The notes under the pieces are model-generated. The model did not search any database, was not told the origin of the DNA, and was given only the letters and a program-made list of their open reading frames with translations. Below, one piece after another: positions 9,901 to 16,366 of a stretch of DNA of 64,000 nt. The first letter of the stretch is position 1; every line of letters starts with the position of its first letter. The position numbers were made by a program, and so were the translations under genes. Source of the DNA: Brevibacterium sp. CCUG 69071 (GTDB lineage Bacteria; Actinomycetota; Actinomycetes; Actinomycetales; Brevibacteriaceae); NCBI RefSeq assembly GCF_021023135.1, contig NZ_PGFV01000004.1, positions 459,617 to 523,616 on the forward strand, written 5' to 3'.

Positions 9901-9983
9901 GTCAGGTGGGAGCGGGACTCGTCACACCCCCGGCCGAATGCTTCACCTCGGCGATCGAGGGTCTGAGCGCAGCACGCAGCTGA
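6957..9983 (+). CDS. fdrA: FdrA-YlbE (DUF1116) fusion, putative oxamic transcarbamylase catalytic subunits in one chain
   Basis: 1008 residues. The N-terminal half is FdrA (succinyl-CoA synthetase-like fold): RHGVYVDSVALMQVS at the start, MGPDCGTAII near 165-175, and the family-typical DFGDDEMTRGRAHPMIDP at about 378-395. A Ser/Ala/Thr-rich linker spans about 517-546. The C-terminal half is DUF1116 (YlbE/AllG): ECLGLGNDEFLHAGPP, GPMAGVVSASMWMFE and GNRAYCTLNEGLGKVLRYG (about 692-731). In E. coli these are separate genes. The single continuous frame and the linker argue for a true fusion. Start ATG follows AAAGGGA. Function with AllH: phosphorolysis of oxalurate-type carbamoyl compounds, feeding the carbamate kinase encoded 3.4 kb away. 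Confidence 0.9.
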   Translation: MPHSLTVRHGVYVDSVALMQVSTEVKTTPGVDDALIGMGSALNLDLILAAGFDIAEEVTANDLLIALRAHSEEDLAAGLAAVDVAFDKLASAAHESTGPGGSVQPALTVESALDRSGSGLTLVSVPGENAGIETLAALDSGSSVLLFSDNVELSTEIELKTRAAEHDLIVMGPDCGTAIISGVGLGFANDVRRGSFGIIAASGTGAQQVSVLLDAAGVGVSHLIGTGGRDLSSEVGGISARQALRALAADPETEQILVVSKPADATVVAEIETLAKQLGVSVTWAVLGPESPSLTVGVESVLGAAGVTVPQWPSWGVSDSTTTRSGSLIGLFCGGTMADEAMLISRSALGPISSNIPLPGAPRVSGTSTSVATHTVLDFGDDEMTRGRAHPMIDPSIRLQAIRDLGPSAGVLLLDLVLGHGAHKDPADDLATAITEAKSAAAAQGESLPVVVSLIGTNSDPQDFSGALEALVTAGAEVFLSNAEASLRALAHLGHQATTDPAQVGTSDSPVTLTGVASSTAPAASAPTSAASAAPASSSATTGEATLSGLLESAPSVVSVGLGLFAEELRAQAVTVAEVPWKPAFGDPAPLYAAMADPRRQTANAEALERMLAAGAEVVGLRPARECLGLGNDEFLHAGPPLDWDRASGPMRGALAGAVVFEGLTETLEEAEAGLASGRFSFSPCHSRDTVGPMAGVVSASMWMFELVDPIHGNRAYCTLNEGLGKVLRYGANNEEVLTRLRWMRDVLGPVLGAAVAATGPLDTKNYVTQMLQSGDEGHNRNRTATLLFLRDIMPKLFTLDFPTRDLAEVARFLGENDYFALNLVMPTCKLAMAAAKGVPGSTLVVTMARNGTDFGIQLSGTDDQWYTGPAQIAEGLYLGSYGIEDANPDIGDSAITETAGIGGLAMAAAPAVVRLVGGDVAFAVDTSRRMYEITLGEHPQHQIPVLEFRGVPSGIDLVKVLRTQVLPQINTGMAGKVAGVGQVGAGLVTPPAECFTSAIEGLSAARS

Positions 9984-10074
9984 GGTCAGCGCTGAGTCTG
10001 CTGCGGTGTGCTCTCAAATGCACGCCGAAGCAGGCTCGACGGTGTGCGGAGAACGCAGACCGAAATGAACTCGA

Positions 10075-11208
10075 TCAGCGGTGGATGGCACCGGTGATGG
10101 CGCTCAGGGAGCTTCCGGTGCCCTGCGATCTCTCGAGAAGCACCTCGGCGAGAATCGACACTGCGGTCGCTTCGGGGGATCTGGCCCCGAGATCGAGCCC
10201 GATCGGCCCGTGGATCCGGGCGATCTCCTCCTCACTCGCTCCGGCCTCGCGCAGCGCATCGGCGCGCTGGTCGTGTGTGCGCCTGCTTCCCAGAGCACCG
10301 ACGTAACCGGCTGGAGAACGGAGGACCTCCAGGAGGACGGGGACGTCGAATTTGAGGTCGTGAGTGAGCACGGCAACCACGGTCGAGGAGTCGATCCTCC
10401 CTGCCTCGACCTCGGCGGCGAAGTAGCGGTGGGGCCAGGCGACGACAACCTCGTGGGCGGCGGGGAATCGCGCGGCGGTGGCGAAGACTCCCCGCGCATC
10501 GCAGACACTCACCCGGTAGCCGAGGAACCGGCCCAGCTCCGCCAGGGCAGCAGCATAGTCGATCGCACCGAAGATGAGCAGTCGCGGCGGTGGCGTTGAG
10601 GTCGTGACGAAGACACGGGTGCCCGCGCCGAGGCGGCGCCCGGTCGCGTCGAATTCGAGGATTCCAACGGCACCGCGGCCAATCATCGCCCGAGCATCGG
10701 TGGCGATGTGCTCCGTGAGACGAGCATGCCCGAAGTCCCCCTGCATGGTCTCATCGGCTGTGATCGCGAGGATGTGGGTGAGCCTGTCCAGTCTGGCGGA
10801 CTCATCGTCCGTGACTCCGGGGAGTTCCAGGGCGAGCGCTGCCGGCGCTGAGTCAGCCATCGCGCGAAGGTAGACCTGCAGTTGGGAAGAACTGGCATCA
10901 TCGAGGATAGGGGTGACGAGGACGTCGATCTGACCTCCGCAGGCCAGACCGACAGCGTAGGCCTCGGCATCGCTCGTTCCATAGTGGGCGGAGGCTGCTC
11001 GACCGGTGGCAATAACCTCGAGAGCGAGTTCGTGCACGGCGGATTCCACGCATCCGCCCGAGAGGCTGCCGATGACCTCTCCGTCGGCGGCGACTGCCAT
11101 CATCGCGCCCGCTGGTCGCGGGGCCGACGACCAGGTCTTTGTGACCACGGCAAGCGCGAAGTCGCGATCAGCCTGGAGCCAGCCGAGGATTGATTCGGTC
11201 TCGTTCAT
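10075..11208 (-). CDS. xdhC: XdhC/CoxI-family molybdenum-enzyme maturation factor
   Basis: 377 residues. The N-terminal XdhC/CoxI domain (about 1-75) has AVVTKTWSSAPRPAGAMMAV and GSLSGGCVESAV. The C-terminal Rossmann-like XdhC domain starts at about 208 (PRLLIFGAIDYAAALAELG) and ends with the family motif YVGALGSRRTHDQR and HGPIGLDLGARSPEATAVSI. XdhC binds Mo-cofactor, supports its sulfuration and inserts it into xanthine dehydrogenase. The usual GAGHVA glycine loop is changed to GAIDYA, a mild oddity. ATG 11208 overlaps the coxE stop as ATGA, which decides the start over the longer open frame. It is last in the maturation block and converges with the FdrA fusion. Confidence 0.93.
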   Translation of the reverse strand: MNETESILGWLQADRDFALAVVTKTWSSAPRPAGAMMAVAADGEVIGSLSGGCVESAVHELALEVIATGRAASAHYGTSDAEAYAVGLACGGQIDVLVTPILDDASSSQLQVYLRAMADSAPAALALELPGVTDDESARLDRLTHILAITADETMQGDFGHARLTEHIATDARAMIGRGAVGILEFDATGRRLGAGTRVFVTTSTPPPRLLIFGAIDYAAALAELGRFLGYRVSVCDARGVFATAARFPAAHEVVVAWPHRYFAAEVEAGRIDSSTVVAVLTHDLKFDVPVLLEVLRSPAGYVGALGSRRTHDQRADALREAGASEEEIARIHGPIGLDLGARSPEATAVSILAEVLLERSQGTGSSLSAITGAIHR

Positions 11209-12422
11209 GCCGTGGCTTCCTGCCGAGCTGCAACCGACTGCCAGCTCCTGAGGACCCTGCCGGCACCGGAGATCGTGGTCCGGGTGCCGATCGCCTCGGC
11301 CACCACCTGCCACTGGGCGACGCTGGTCGCCGGCAGCACGAGATCAGCATATTCGTCGGCGACCGACAGCCCTCGCGTGCGTGCTTCGAACCCCGGGCGT
11401 CCAGCTCGCGGATTCACCCACAGAAAGGTGTGGCTGAGCCTGGCAAGACGCGCACACGCGGCCTCGAGTTCCGCGCAGTCGCCGTGCTCCCAGCCGTCGC
11501 TGATCACGACGAGGACGCTCCCGCGGACCAAGTCTTTTGTGCGTTCGTCCAGCAGCCCTGTCAGCGAGACGCCGAGGCGGGTTCCGCCTCCCGCATCAAG
11601 GACCGTGCCCAGCGCAGCGGCCAGCCCCTTCCTGCTTGGCCTCGCTCCGACGTCAGCACCGCTTCTGGCCGCCACCTTGGCACCCGAGGCAATTGAACTG
11701 CCAGTGATGGCACTGGCACCCGAGACGGCCGGATTGCCGTCGATTCTGGTCAGTCGGGTGCCGGCGGTGAAGCAGCGAGCACCCACCGCTTCGGCTCCCC
11801 GGGTGAGAAAGCGCAGCACAGGCTCTCGCCATGGTGTCATCGAGGCGGAGACATCGGCCACGAGAGTCACGGGACGCCGGCGGTGGAGATGCCGTCGCCG
11901 GGGAATGGAAGCGATCTCTTCGGAGCGAATGAGTTGGCGCAGAATTCGGCGGGTGTCGATGATCCCGAAATGTCCTGGACGAGACCGATGTGCAACACCT
12001 CGAGGGGAGGAGAAGAGGAGTCCATCGATGAGAGCGGCGGCGGCGGACCCGTCCTCGGCCCCCAGGTCGACATGACGGAGTTGTTCGGAGCGGCTGGCCG
12101 CGGTGATCTCGGAAGCCTCGGCCCCGCCGGTGGCCTCCGCACTGATCTCGGGGCGGGGAACGGTGACCTCGATGCCCGGGTCTTTCGTGACCTGTCCTTT
12201 GGTCAGGCCGAAGGTCGAATCGAAGACCGCGTCGTGGATGCTCAGTTGTTCATGCCGAGTGCAGGTCAGCGCCCGAGACGCGGCTCGAATCTGCTGCGGG
12301 TCAAGCGGGTCGAGCAGTGCAGCAGCCGAGATGAGTGAGCGCACCGACTCCGGGTCCGCCGGCAGACCGGCTGCCCGCAACCGGGTGCCGAGACGCAGAA
12401 GAGTGTCCACGAGGCTCGTCAT
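11205..12422 (-). CDS. coxE: CoxE-like von Willebrand factor A domain protein
   Basis: 405 residues. A helical N-terminal region (LVDTLLRLGTRLRAAGLPADPESV) is followed by a VWA domain whose metal-ion site motif D-x-S-x-S is seen as LVADVSASMTPW at about 187. The arrangement matches VWA_CoxE proteins, which act with MoxR-type ATPase CoxD in maturing the active site of carbon monoxide dehydrogenase and related Mo hydroxylases. A Gly/Ala/Ser-rich stretch lies in the middle of the VWA region. It overlaps coxD and xdhC by four bases each, so the three maturation genes are co-translated. Confidence 0.9.
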   Translation of the reverse strand: MTSLVDTLLRLGTRLRAAGLPADPESVRSLISAAALLDPLDPQQIRAASRALTCTRHEQLSIHDAVFDSTFGLTKGQVTKDPGIEVTVPRPEISAEATGGAEASEITAASRSEQLRHVDLGAEDGSAAAALIDGLLFSSPRGVAHRSRPGHFGIIDTRRILRQLIRSEEIASIPRRRHLHRRRPVTLVADVSASMTPWREPVLRFLTRGAEAVGARCFTAGTRLTRIDGNPAVSGASAITGSSIASGAKVAARSGADVGARPSRKGLAAALGTVLDAGGGTRLGVSLTGLLDERTKDLVRGSVLVVISDGWEHGDCAELEAACARLARLSHTFLWVNPRAGRPGFEARTRGLSVADEYADLVLPATSVAQWQVVAEAIGTRTTISGAGRVLRSWQSVAARQEATA

Positions 12423-13333
12423 CGCCTTGCCTCGGTCACGGAGAGGACAGCGTTGGCGGGCGCCAGATCATCGGCATCTTTGAGCACGGCGGACAGGGTG
12501 GCAGCAATCGACGGCTCGTCGAGCTCGTCGAGGTCGAGGGCGCGCAGGGCACGGAGCCAGTCGATGGCCTCGGCCGTGCCCGGCGGTTTGAGCAACCCTG
12601 CTGTGCGGAGGCGATTCGCGGCGTCCACGACGGCCAGGCGCAGGGACTGGCTGGCATCGGGAACATGCAGAGACAGGATCGTCGATTCCACCTCGGCGTC
12701 GGGCTGATCGAACCATTGGTAAAGGCAGCGGCGACGCAGCGCATCATGGAGATCGCGCGTGCGATTCGAGGTGAGAATGACCAAGGGCGGCGTTTCGGTC
12801 GAAATCGTGCCGAGTTCGGGGACGGTGACCGACCAGTCGGCGAGCGCCTCGAGCAGGAGTGCGTCGAATTCGTCACCGGCCCGGTCGATCTCGTCGATGA
12901 GCAGCACCGGACGCGGACCATCGGCGCCGACCTGCGATGATCCTTCGATGGCCTGCAGAATGGGACGAGCGAGGAGGAATTCCCGTTGGTGGAGTTCATC
13001 GTCAAGATGTGGAGCATTGATGCGCTCCCCCGCCGAGGAGGACGCCGCTTCGATCGTTCGCACGTGGAGGATCTGCTTCGCGAAGTCCCAATCGTAGAGT
13101 GCTTGGCTGGCATCAAGACCGTCGTGGCACTGTAGGCGGATGAGCGGGCCTCCCGAGGCCCGAGCGAGAGCCCTGGCCAGACTCGTCTTCCCGACACCCG
13201 GTGCCCCTTCACAGAGAAGCGGTTTGCCGAGGCGCTGAGCGAGTACGCAGGTGGTCGCCAGTTCGGGCGCGACGATGTGTCCCACACGCTCCAGCGCCTG
13301 CGCCAGTGAACGGGGATCATCGAATATGGTCAT
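12419..13333 (-). CDS. coxD: CoxD/MoxR-type AAA+ ATPase
   Basis: 304 residues with Walker A GAPGVGKTS (43-51), Walker B VLLIDEIDRAGDEFD (143-157) and the sensor segment PLVILTSNRTRDLHDALRRRC. This is the CoxD branch of MoxR ATPases, a chaperone-like partner of VWA CoxE, needed to assemble sulfurated Mo sites. It is the first gene of the coxD-coxE-xdhC block and starts 28 bases after the carbamate kinase stop, so it may be read from the hyuA-hyuB transcript. A GGGAGGAG lies about 12 bases upstream of the ATG. Confidence 0.92.
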   Translation of the reverse strand: MTIFDDPRSLAQALERVGHIVAPELATTCVLAQRLGKPLLCEGAPGVGKTSLARALARASGGPLIRLQCHDGLDASQALYDWDFAKQILHVRTIEAASSSAGERINAPHLDDELHQREFLLARPILQAIEGSSQVGADGPRPVLLIDEIDRAGDEFDALLLEALADWSVTVPELGTISTETPPLVILTSNRTRDLHDALRRRCLYQWFDQPDAEVESTILSLHVPDASQSLRLAVVDAANRLRTAGLLKPPGTAEAIDWLRALRALDLDELDEPSIAATLSAVLKDADDLAPANAVLSVTEARR

Positions 13334-13361
13334 GGCGTACTCGTCTCCTCCCGACCCGAGT

Positions 13362-14300
13362 CTACTGATCGTCAGCGGTCACCACGGTGCCCACCGTCCC
13401 AGCAGCTGCGGCCGAAAGCTGCGAGAGCTCGGCGATGACGGCACGAGTGCCGCCGTTGTCGACGAAATCGATGATGGCGTCGACCTTCGGCCCCATCGAC
13501 CCCGAGGCGAACGTGCCCGTATCGCGCAGCCCCTTGAGTTCCGCCGTAGTCACGGCACCGACGTCTTCGGCCTCGGGCGTGCCATAGCCTGCGACCGCAC
13601 AGGGCACATCGGTGGCGATGATGAGGAGATCGGCGCCCACCGATGCGGCAAGTCTGGCCGCACTGAGGTCCTTGTCGATGACTGCTGAGATCCCGGTGCA
13701 TCCGCCGTCGGCGGCAACGACTGGGATGCCGCCTCCGCCTGCGGCGACGACAACCCATCCGGAGTCCGCGAGGAAGGAGACCATCGGTGTCTCGAGGATC
13801 GTCACCGGTGCCGGGGAGGCCACCACCCGGCGCCACCCCTTTTCTCCGAAGTCTTTCCACGTCTGGCCATGTGCAGTCATCTCAGCCGCGAAGTCCGCAT
13901 CCTGGTAGCTGCCGATCGGTTTGACGGGATCGGCGAACGCGGGATCATCGGAGTCGACAACGGTGCGCGTCACCACGGCGGCGACCTTGTTCTCAAGCCC
14001 CTGGGCGGCGAACTCCCGTTCGAGCTCATTGACGATCGTGAAACCGATTGTCCCCTGGGTCTGCGCCCCGCACCAGTCAAGGCTCACCGGAGGCAGCTCA
14101 TGCGCGGAGAGTTCGTTCTTGCGCAGGATATTGCCCACCTGGGGGCCGTTGCCGTGGGTGATGACGAGTTCGTGTCCCGCGGCAGTGAGTTCGGCCAGGT
14201 GGACTGCTGCGGCGGCGATCGCGTGCTGCTGGGCGGATGGAGACGCATCTCCATCCAGCCCAGTCATCGCGTTGCCCCCGAGGGCGACGAGAACTCTCAC
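13362..14300 (-). CDS. arcC: Carbamate kinase
   Basis: 312 residues of the amino acid kinase fold: VRVLVALGGNAM at the start, ITHGNGPQVGN at about 48-58, VVAAGGGGIPVV, VIDKDLSAARLA and ATDVPCAVAGYG. It makes ATP from carbamoyl phosphate and ADP, releasing carbamate (ammonia plus CO2). The start is GTG at 14300, sharing GTGA with the stop of hyuB, so it is translationally coupled to the hydantoinase genes. In E. coli a carbamate kinase gene (ybcF/allK) accompanies the oxamic transcarbamylase genes; here the same partner is present but on the opposite strand, inside the hyuAB operon. Confidence 0.96.
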   Translation of the reverse strand: MRVLVALGGNAMTGLDGDASPSAQQHAIAAAAVHLAELTAAGHELVITHGNGPQVGNILRKNELSAHELPPVSLDWCGAQTQGTIGFTIVNELEREFAAQGLENKVAAVVTRTVVDSDDPAFADPVKPIGSYQDADFAAEMTAHGQTWKDFGEKGWRRVVASPAPVTILETPMVSFLADSGWVVVAAGGGGIPVVAADGGCTGISAVIDKDLSAARLAASVGADLLIIATDVPCAVAGYGTPEAEDVGAVTTAELKGLRDTGTFASGSMGPKVDAIIDFVDNGGTRAVIAELSQLSAAAAGTVGTVVTADDQ

Positions 14301-16366
14301 AGCCAGTCGACCGCCGCAGCCGAAGCGCCGTCGACGGACAGCTCGGCGTAGCCGGGTCCACGGTCGAAGAAAGGTTCGTTCGTCTCGCGTTCGGCTCGCA
14401 TTCTCTCCCGCAGCGTCGCAGTTGCAGCCTCGTCGACCTCGGCGCCGTCGACACCGGCTGAGTCGGCCCCGACCGAGACACTAGGGTCGGCGGTGACAAC
14501 GACACCATAGGAATCGCGGGCACCATCGATGCTCACCTTGCCCCAACTGACATCGCGGAGCACCTCATCGACAGGGCGGTCAAGCGGATCGCCCCAGCCG
14601 CCACCGCCGGTCGTGCGGATGCGCACAACCTCTCCCGCTCGGATCACCTCGGCATCGGCAAGTGCGTCGATCTCACGCTCGTTGGCCCCTCCTGGCTCGA
14701 TTGTCACCTGGAAAGGCTTACCGGCCTTCCCGCCCTTGACTCCCCAGCAGGCGAGGATGGAGCGGTCGGCGATCGACATGAAGTGACCGTCCTTGAGCAT
14801 CCGGATGTGCTTCTCGTAGCCGAGGCCGCCACGGAATCGACCCGCACCTCCGGAGTCCACGGCCAGGCCGAGACGTTCGACGCGGAACGGGAACCTAGAT
14901 TCGGTGAACTCGGTCGGCAGGTTGCGTGAGTCCGGTACCACGTGGATCGTGTCCTCACCGTCGGAATAGTAGCGTCCTCCGGAACCGCCGCCGAGGACCT
15001 CACGCATAAGGTAGTCCTTACCGTCTCGGTCCTTGCCGTAGACGCCGGTGTAGCGGATGGTCTCCTGGTCGGCGGGCATCCGTCCGTCCACGGCCTTCGC
15101 GACCACTCCGGCGAGGACACCGAGAAGGCGGAGGATGACGAATGTGCGCGCGTTCGTAGGACCGGGGAATTCGGGAGTGAGCAGCGTGCCCTTCTCCGGG
15201 AAACGCATCTCGATGAGCGGCACGATCCCTTCGTTGACATCGAGCTCAGCCATCCGCTCAGGGGTGTCTGCAAGGTTACGCAGGATCGGGGCAAGCCACT
15301 TCTTGAGGAAGTTGCCACCAACATAGTCACCACAGTGGTTGATCGGTCCGGCGGCCTGTGCTGCGGTGCCGGTGAAGTCGACGATCAGCCGCGGCCCGTC
15401 GTCGGGCCCACCTGTCGGCGTCTTCGTCAGTGTGATGCGCTGGGTGTGGAGCGTGGGGTCGGAGACACCATCGTGCTCCGCGTAGTCCTCCCAAACGTAC
15501 TGACCGTCGGGTATCTTAGATAGGATCTCCCGGCGATAGGTCTCCGTGGAGTTCTGCAGGATCGTATCGAAGGCGGCCTCAACGGTCTCCACGCCGTAGC
15601 GGGTGAAGAGCTCAGTCAGTCGACGCGCACCCATGAGGCAAGCCGAGCATTCGGCATCGAGGTCGGCCGAGAGCGAATCCGGCATCCGCGAGTTGCGGGC
15701 CATGATGCGTAGGGCAGATTTGTTCGGCTTGCCTTCGGACCAGAGCTTGATCGGAGGGATCATCAGTCCCTCTTCGAAGACGCTTGTCGCACCTGAAGGC
15801 ATCGAACCCGGGCAGGCGCCGCCGATGTCGTCGTGGTGGCCGAACGCTTGGACGAAGCATACGACTCGGCCGTCAGCGAAGACAGGTACGGTCACGCACA
15901 TGTCCGGAAGATGGCCGATGCCGCCCTCGGATTCGTAGACGTCATTGTGAAAAAAGACGTCGCCCTCGCACATCTCCTCAATGGGGAAGTCGCGGACGAC
16001 AGGGTGGACGAGCGCGGAGTATGAACGGCCGGTGAGCTTGCGCAGCTGACGGTCATGAATGCCGGCGCGGAAATCGTGGGCGTCGCGGATCATAGGCGAT
16101 CGGGAGGTCCGCGAGATCGAGGTCTCAACCTCCATCTCCACGCTGGCCAAGGTGCCTTCGACGATCTCCACGATGATCGGGTCGACGCTCGAACCCGATG
16201 ACGTGAGACGGTTGCCGTGCTCATAGGCCGTGGGTAGACCTGCAGAGTTGATCGGCGAGGCAGCGATGTAGTCCGCGAGCTCCTGACCAACCAGGGGCTC
16301 GGTGCGCAACATCGAGCCCGAATCGACGATCGATGCCCCTGCGCCTGTTTCAGCTGTCGCGGTCAT
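14297..16366 (-). CDS. hyuB: Hydantoinase B/oxoprolinase family protein (HyuB)
   Basis: 689 residues. Family features include DPIIVEIVEGTLASVEMEVETSISRTSRSPMIRDAHDF (about 60-97), DVFFHNDVYESEGGIGHLPDM, VVCFVQAFGHHDDIGGACPGSM and the C-terminal TTGGGGWGDPLDRPVDEV. HyuB pairs with HyuA to open five-membered imide/lactam rings (hydantoins, 5-oxoproline, caprolactam) with ATP, or to carboxylate acetone in related branches. It overlaps hyuA (ATGA) and the carbamate kinase (GTGA). The C-terminal ~60 residues contain an Ala/Val/Asp-rich segment. The exact substrate cannot be read from the sequence; a purine- or pyrimidine-derived ring is suggested by neighbours. Confidence 0.92.
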   Translation of the reverse strand: MTATAETGAGASIVDSGSMLRTEPLVGQELADYIAASPINSAGLPTAYEHGNRLTSSGSSVDPIIVEIVEGTLASVEMEVETSISRTSRSPMIRDAHDFRAGIHDRQLRKLTGRSYSALVHPVVRDFPIEEMCEGDVFFHNDVYESEGGIGHLPDMCVTVPVFADGRVVCFVQAFGHHDDIGGACPGSMPSGATSVFEEGLMIPPIKLWSEGKPNKSALRIMARNSRMPDSLSADLDAECSACLMGARRLTELFTRYGVETVEAAFDTILQNSTETYRREILSKIPDGQYVWEDYAEHDGVSDPTLHTQRITLTKTPTGGPDDGPRLIVDFTGTAAQAAGPINHCGDYVGGNFLKKWLAPILRNLADTPERMAELDVNEGIVPLIEMRFPEKGTLLTPEFPGPTNARTFVILRLLGVLAGVVAKAVDGRMPADQETIRYTGVYGKDRDGKDYLMREVLGGGSGGRYYSDGEDTIHVVPDSRNLPTEFTESRFPFRVERLGLAVDSGGAGRFRGGLGYEKHIRMLKDGHFMSIADRSILACWGVKGGKAGKPFQVTIEPGGANEREIDALADAEVIRAGEVVRIRTTGGGGWGDPLDRPVDEVLRDVSWGKVSIDGARDSYGVVVTADPSVSVGADSAGVDGAEVDEAATATLRERMRAERETNEPFFDRGPGYAELSVDGASAAAVDWL

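Noticed and set aside
6957..9983. FdrA-DUF1116 fusion as a frameshift artefact
   Set aside because: One continuous frame with a natural low-complexity linker joins two complete domains; no stop or shift is apparent, so a true fusion is the simpler reading.
1..13333. Reading the Mo hydroxylase plus coxD/coxE as a CO dehydrogenase locus
   Set aside because: The large-subunit active-site loop is not in the window, and PucR, the nucleobase permease and the oxamate genes point to a purine or related N-heterocycle instead.
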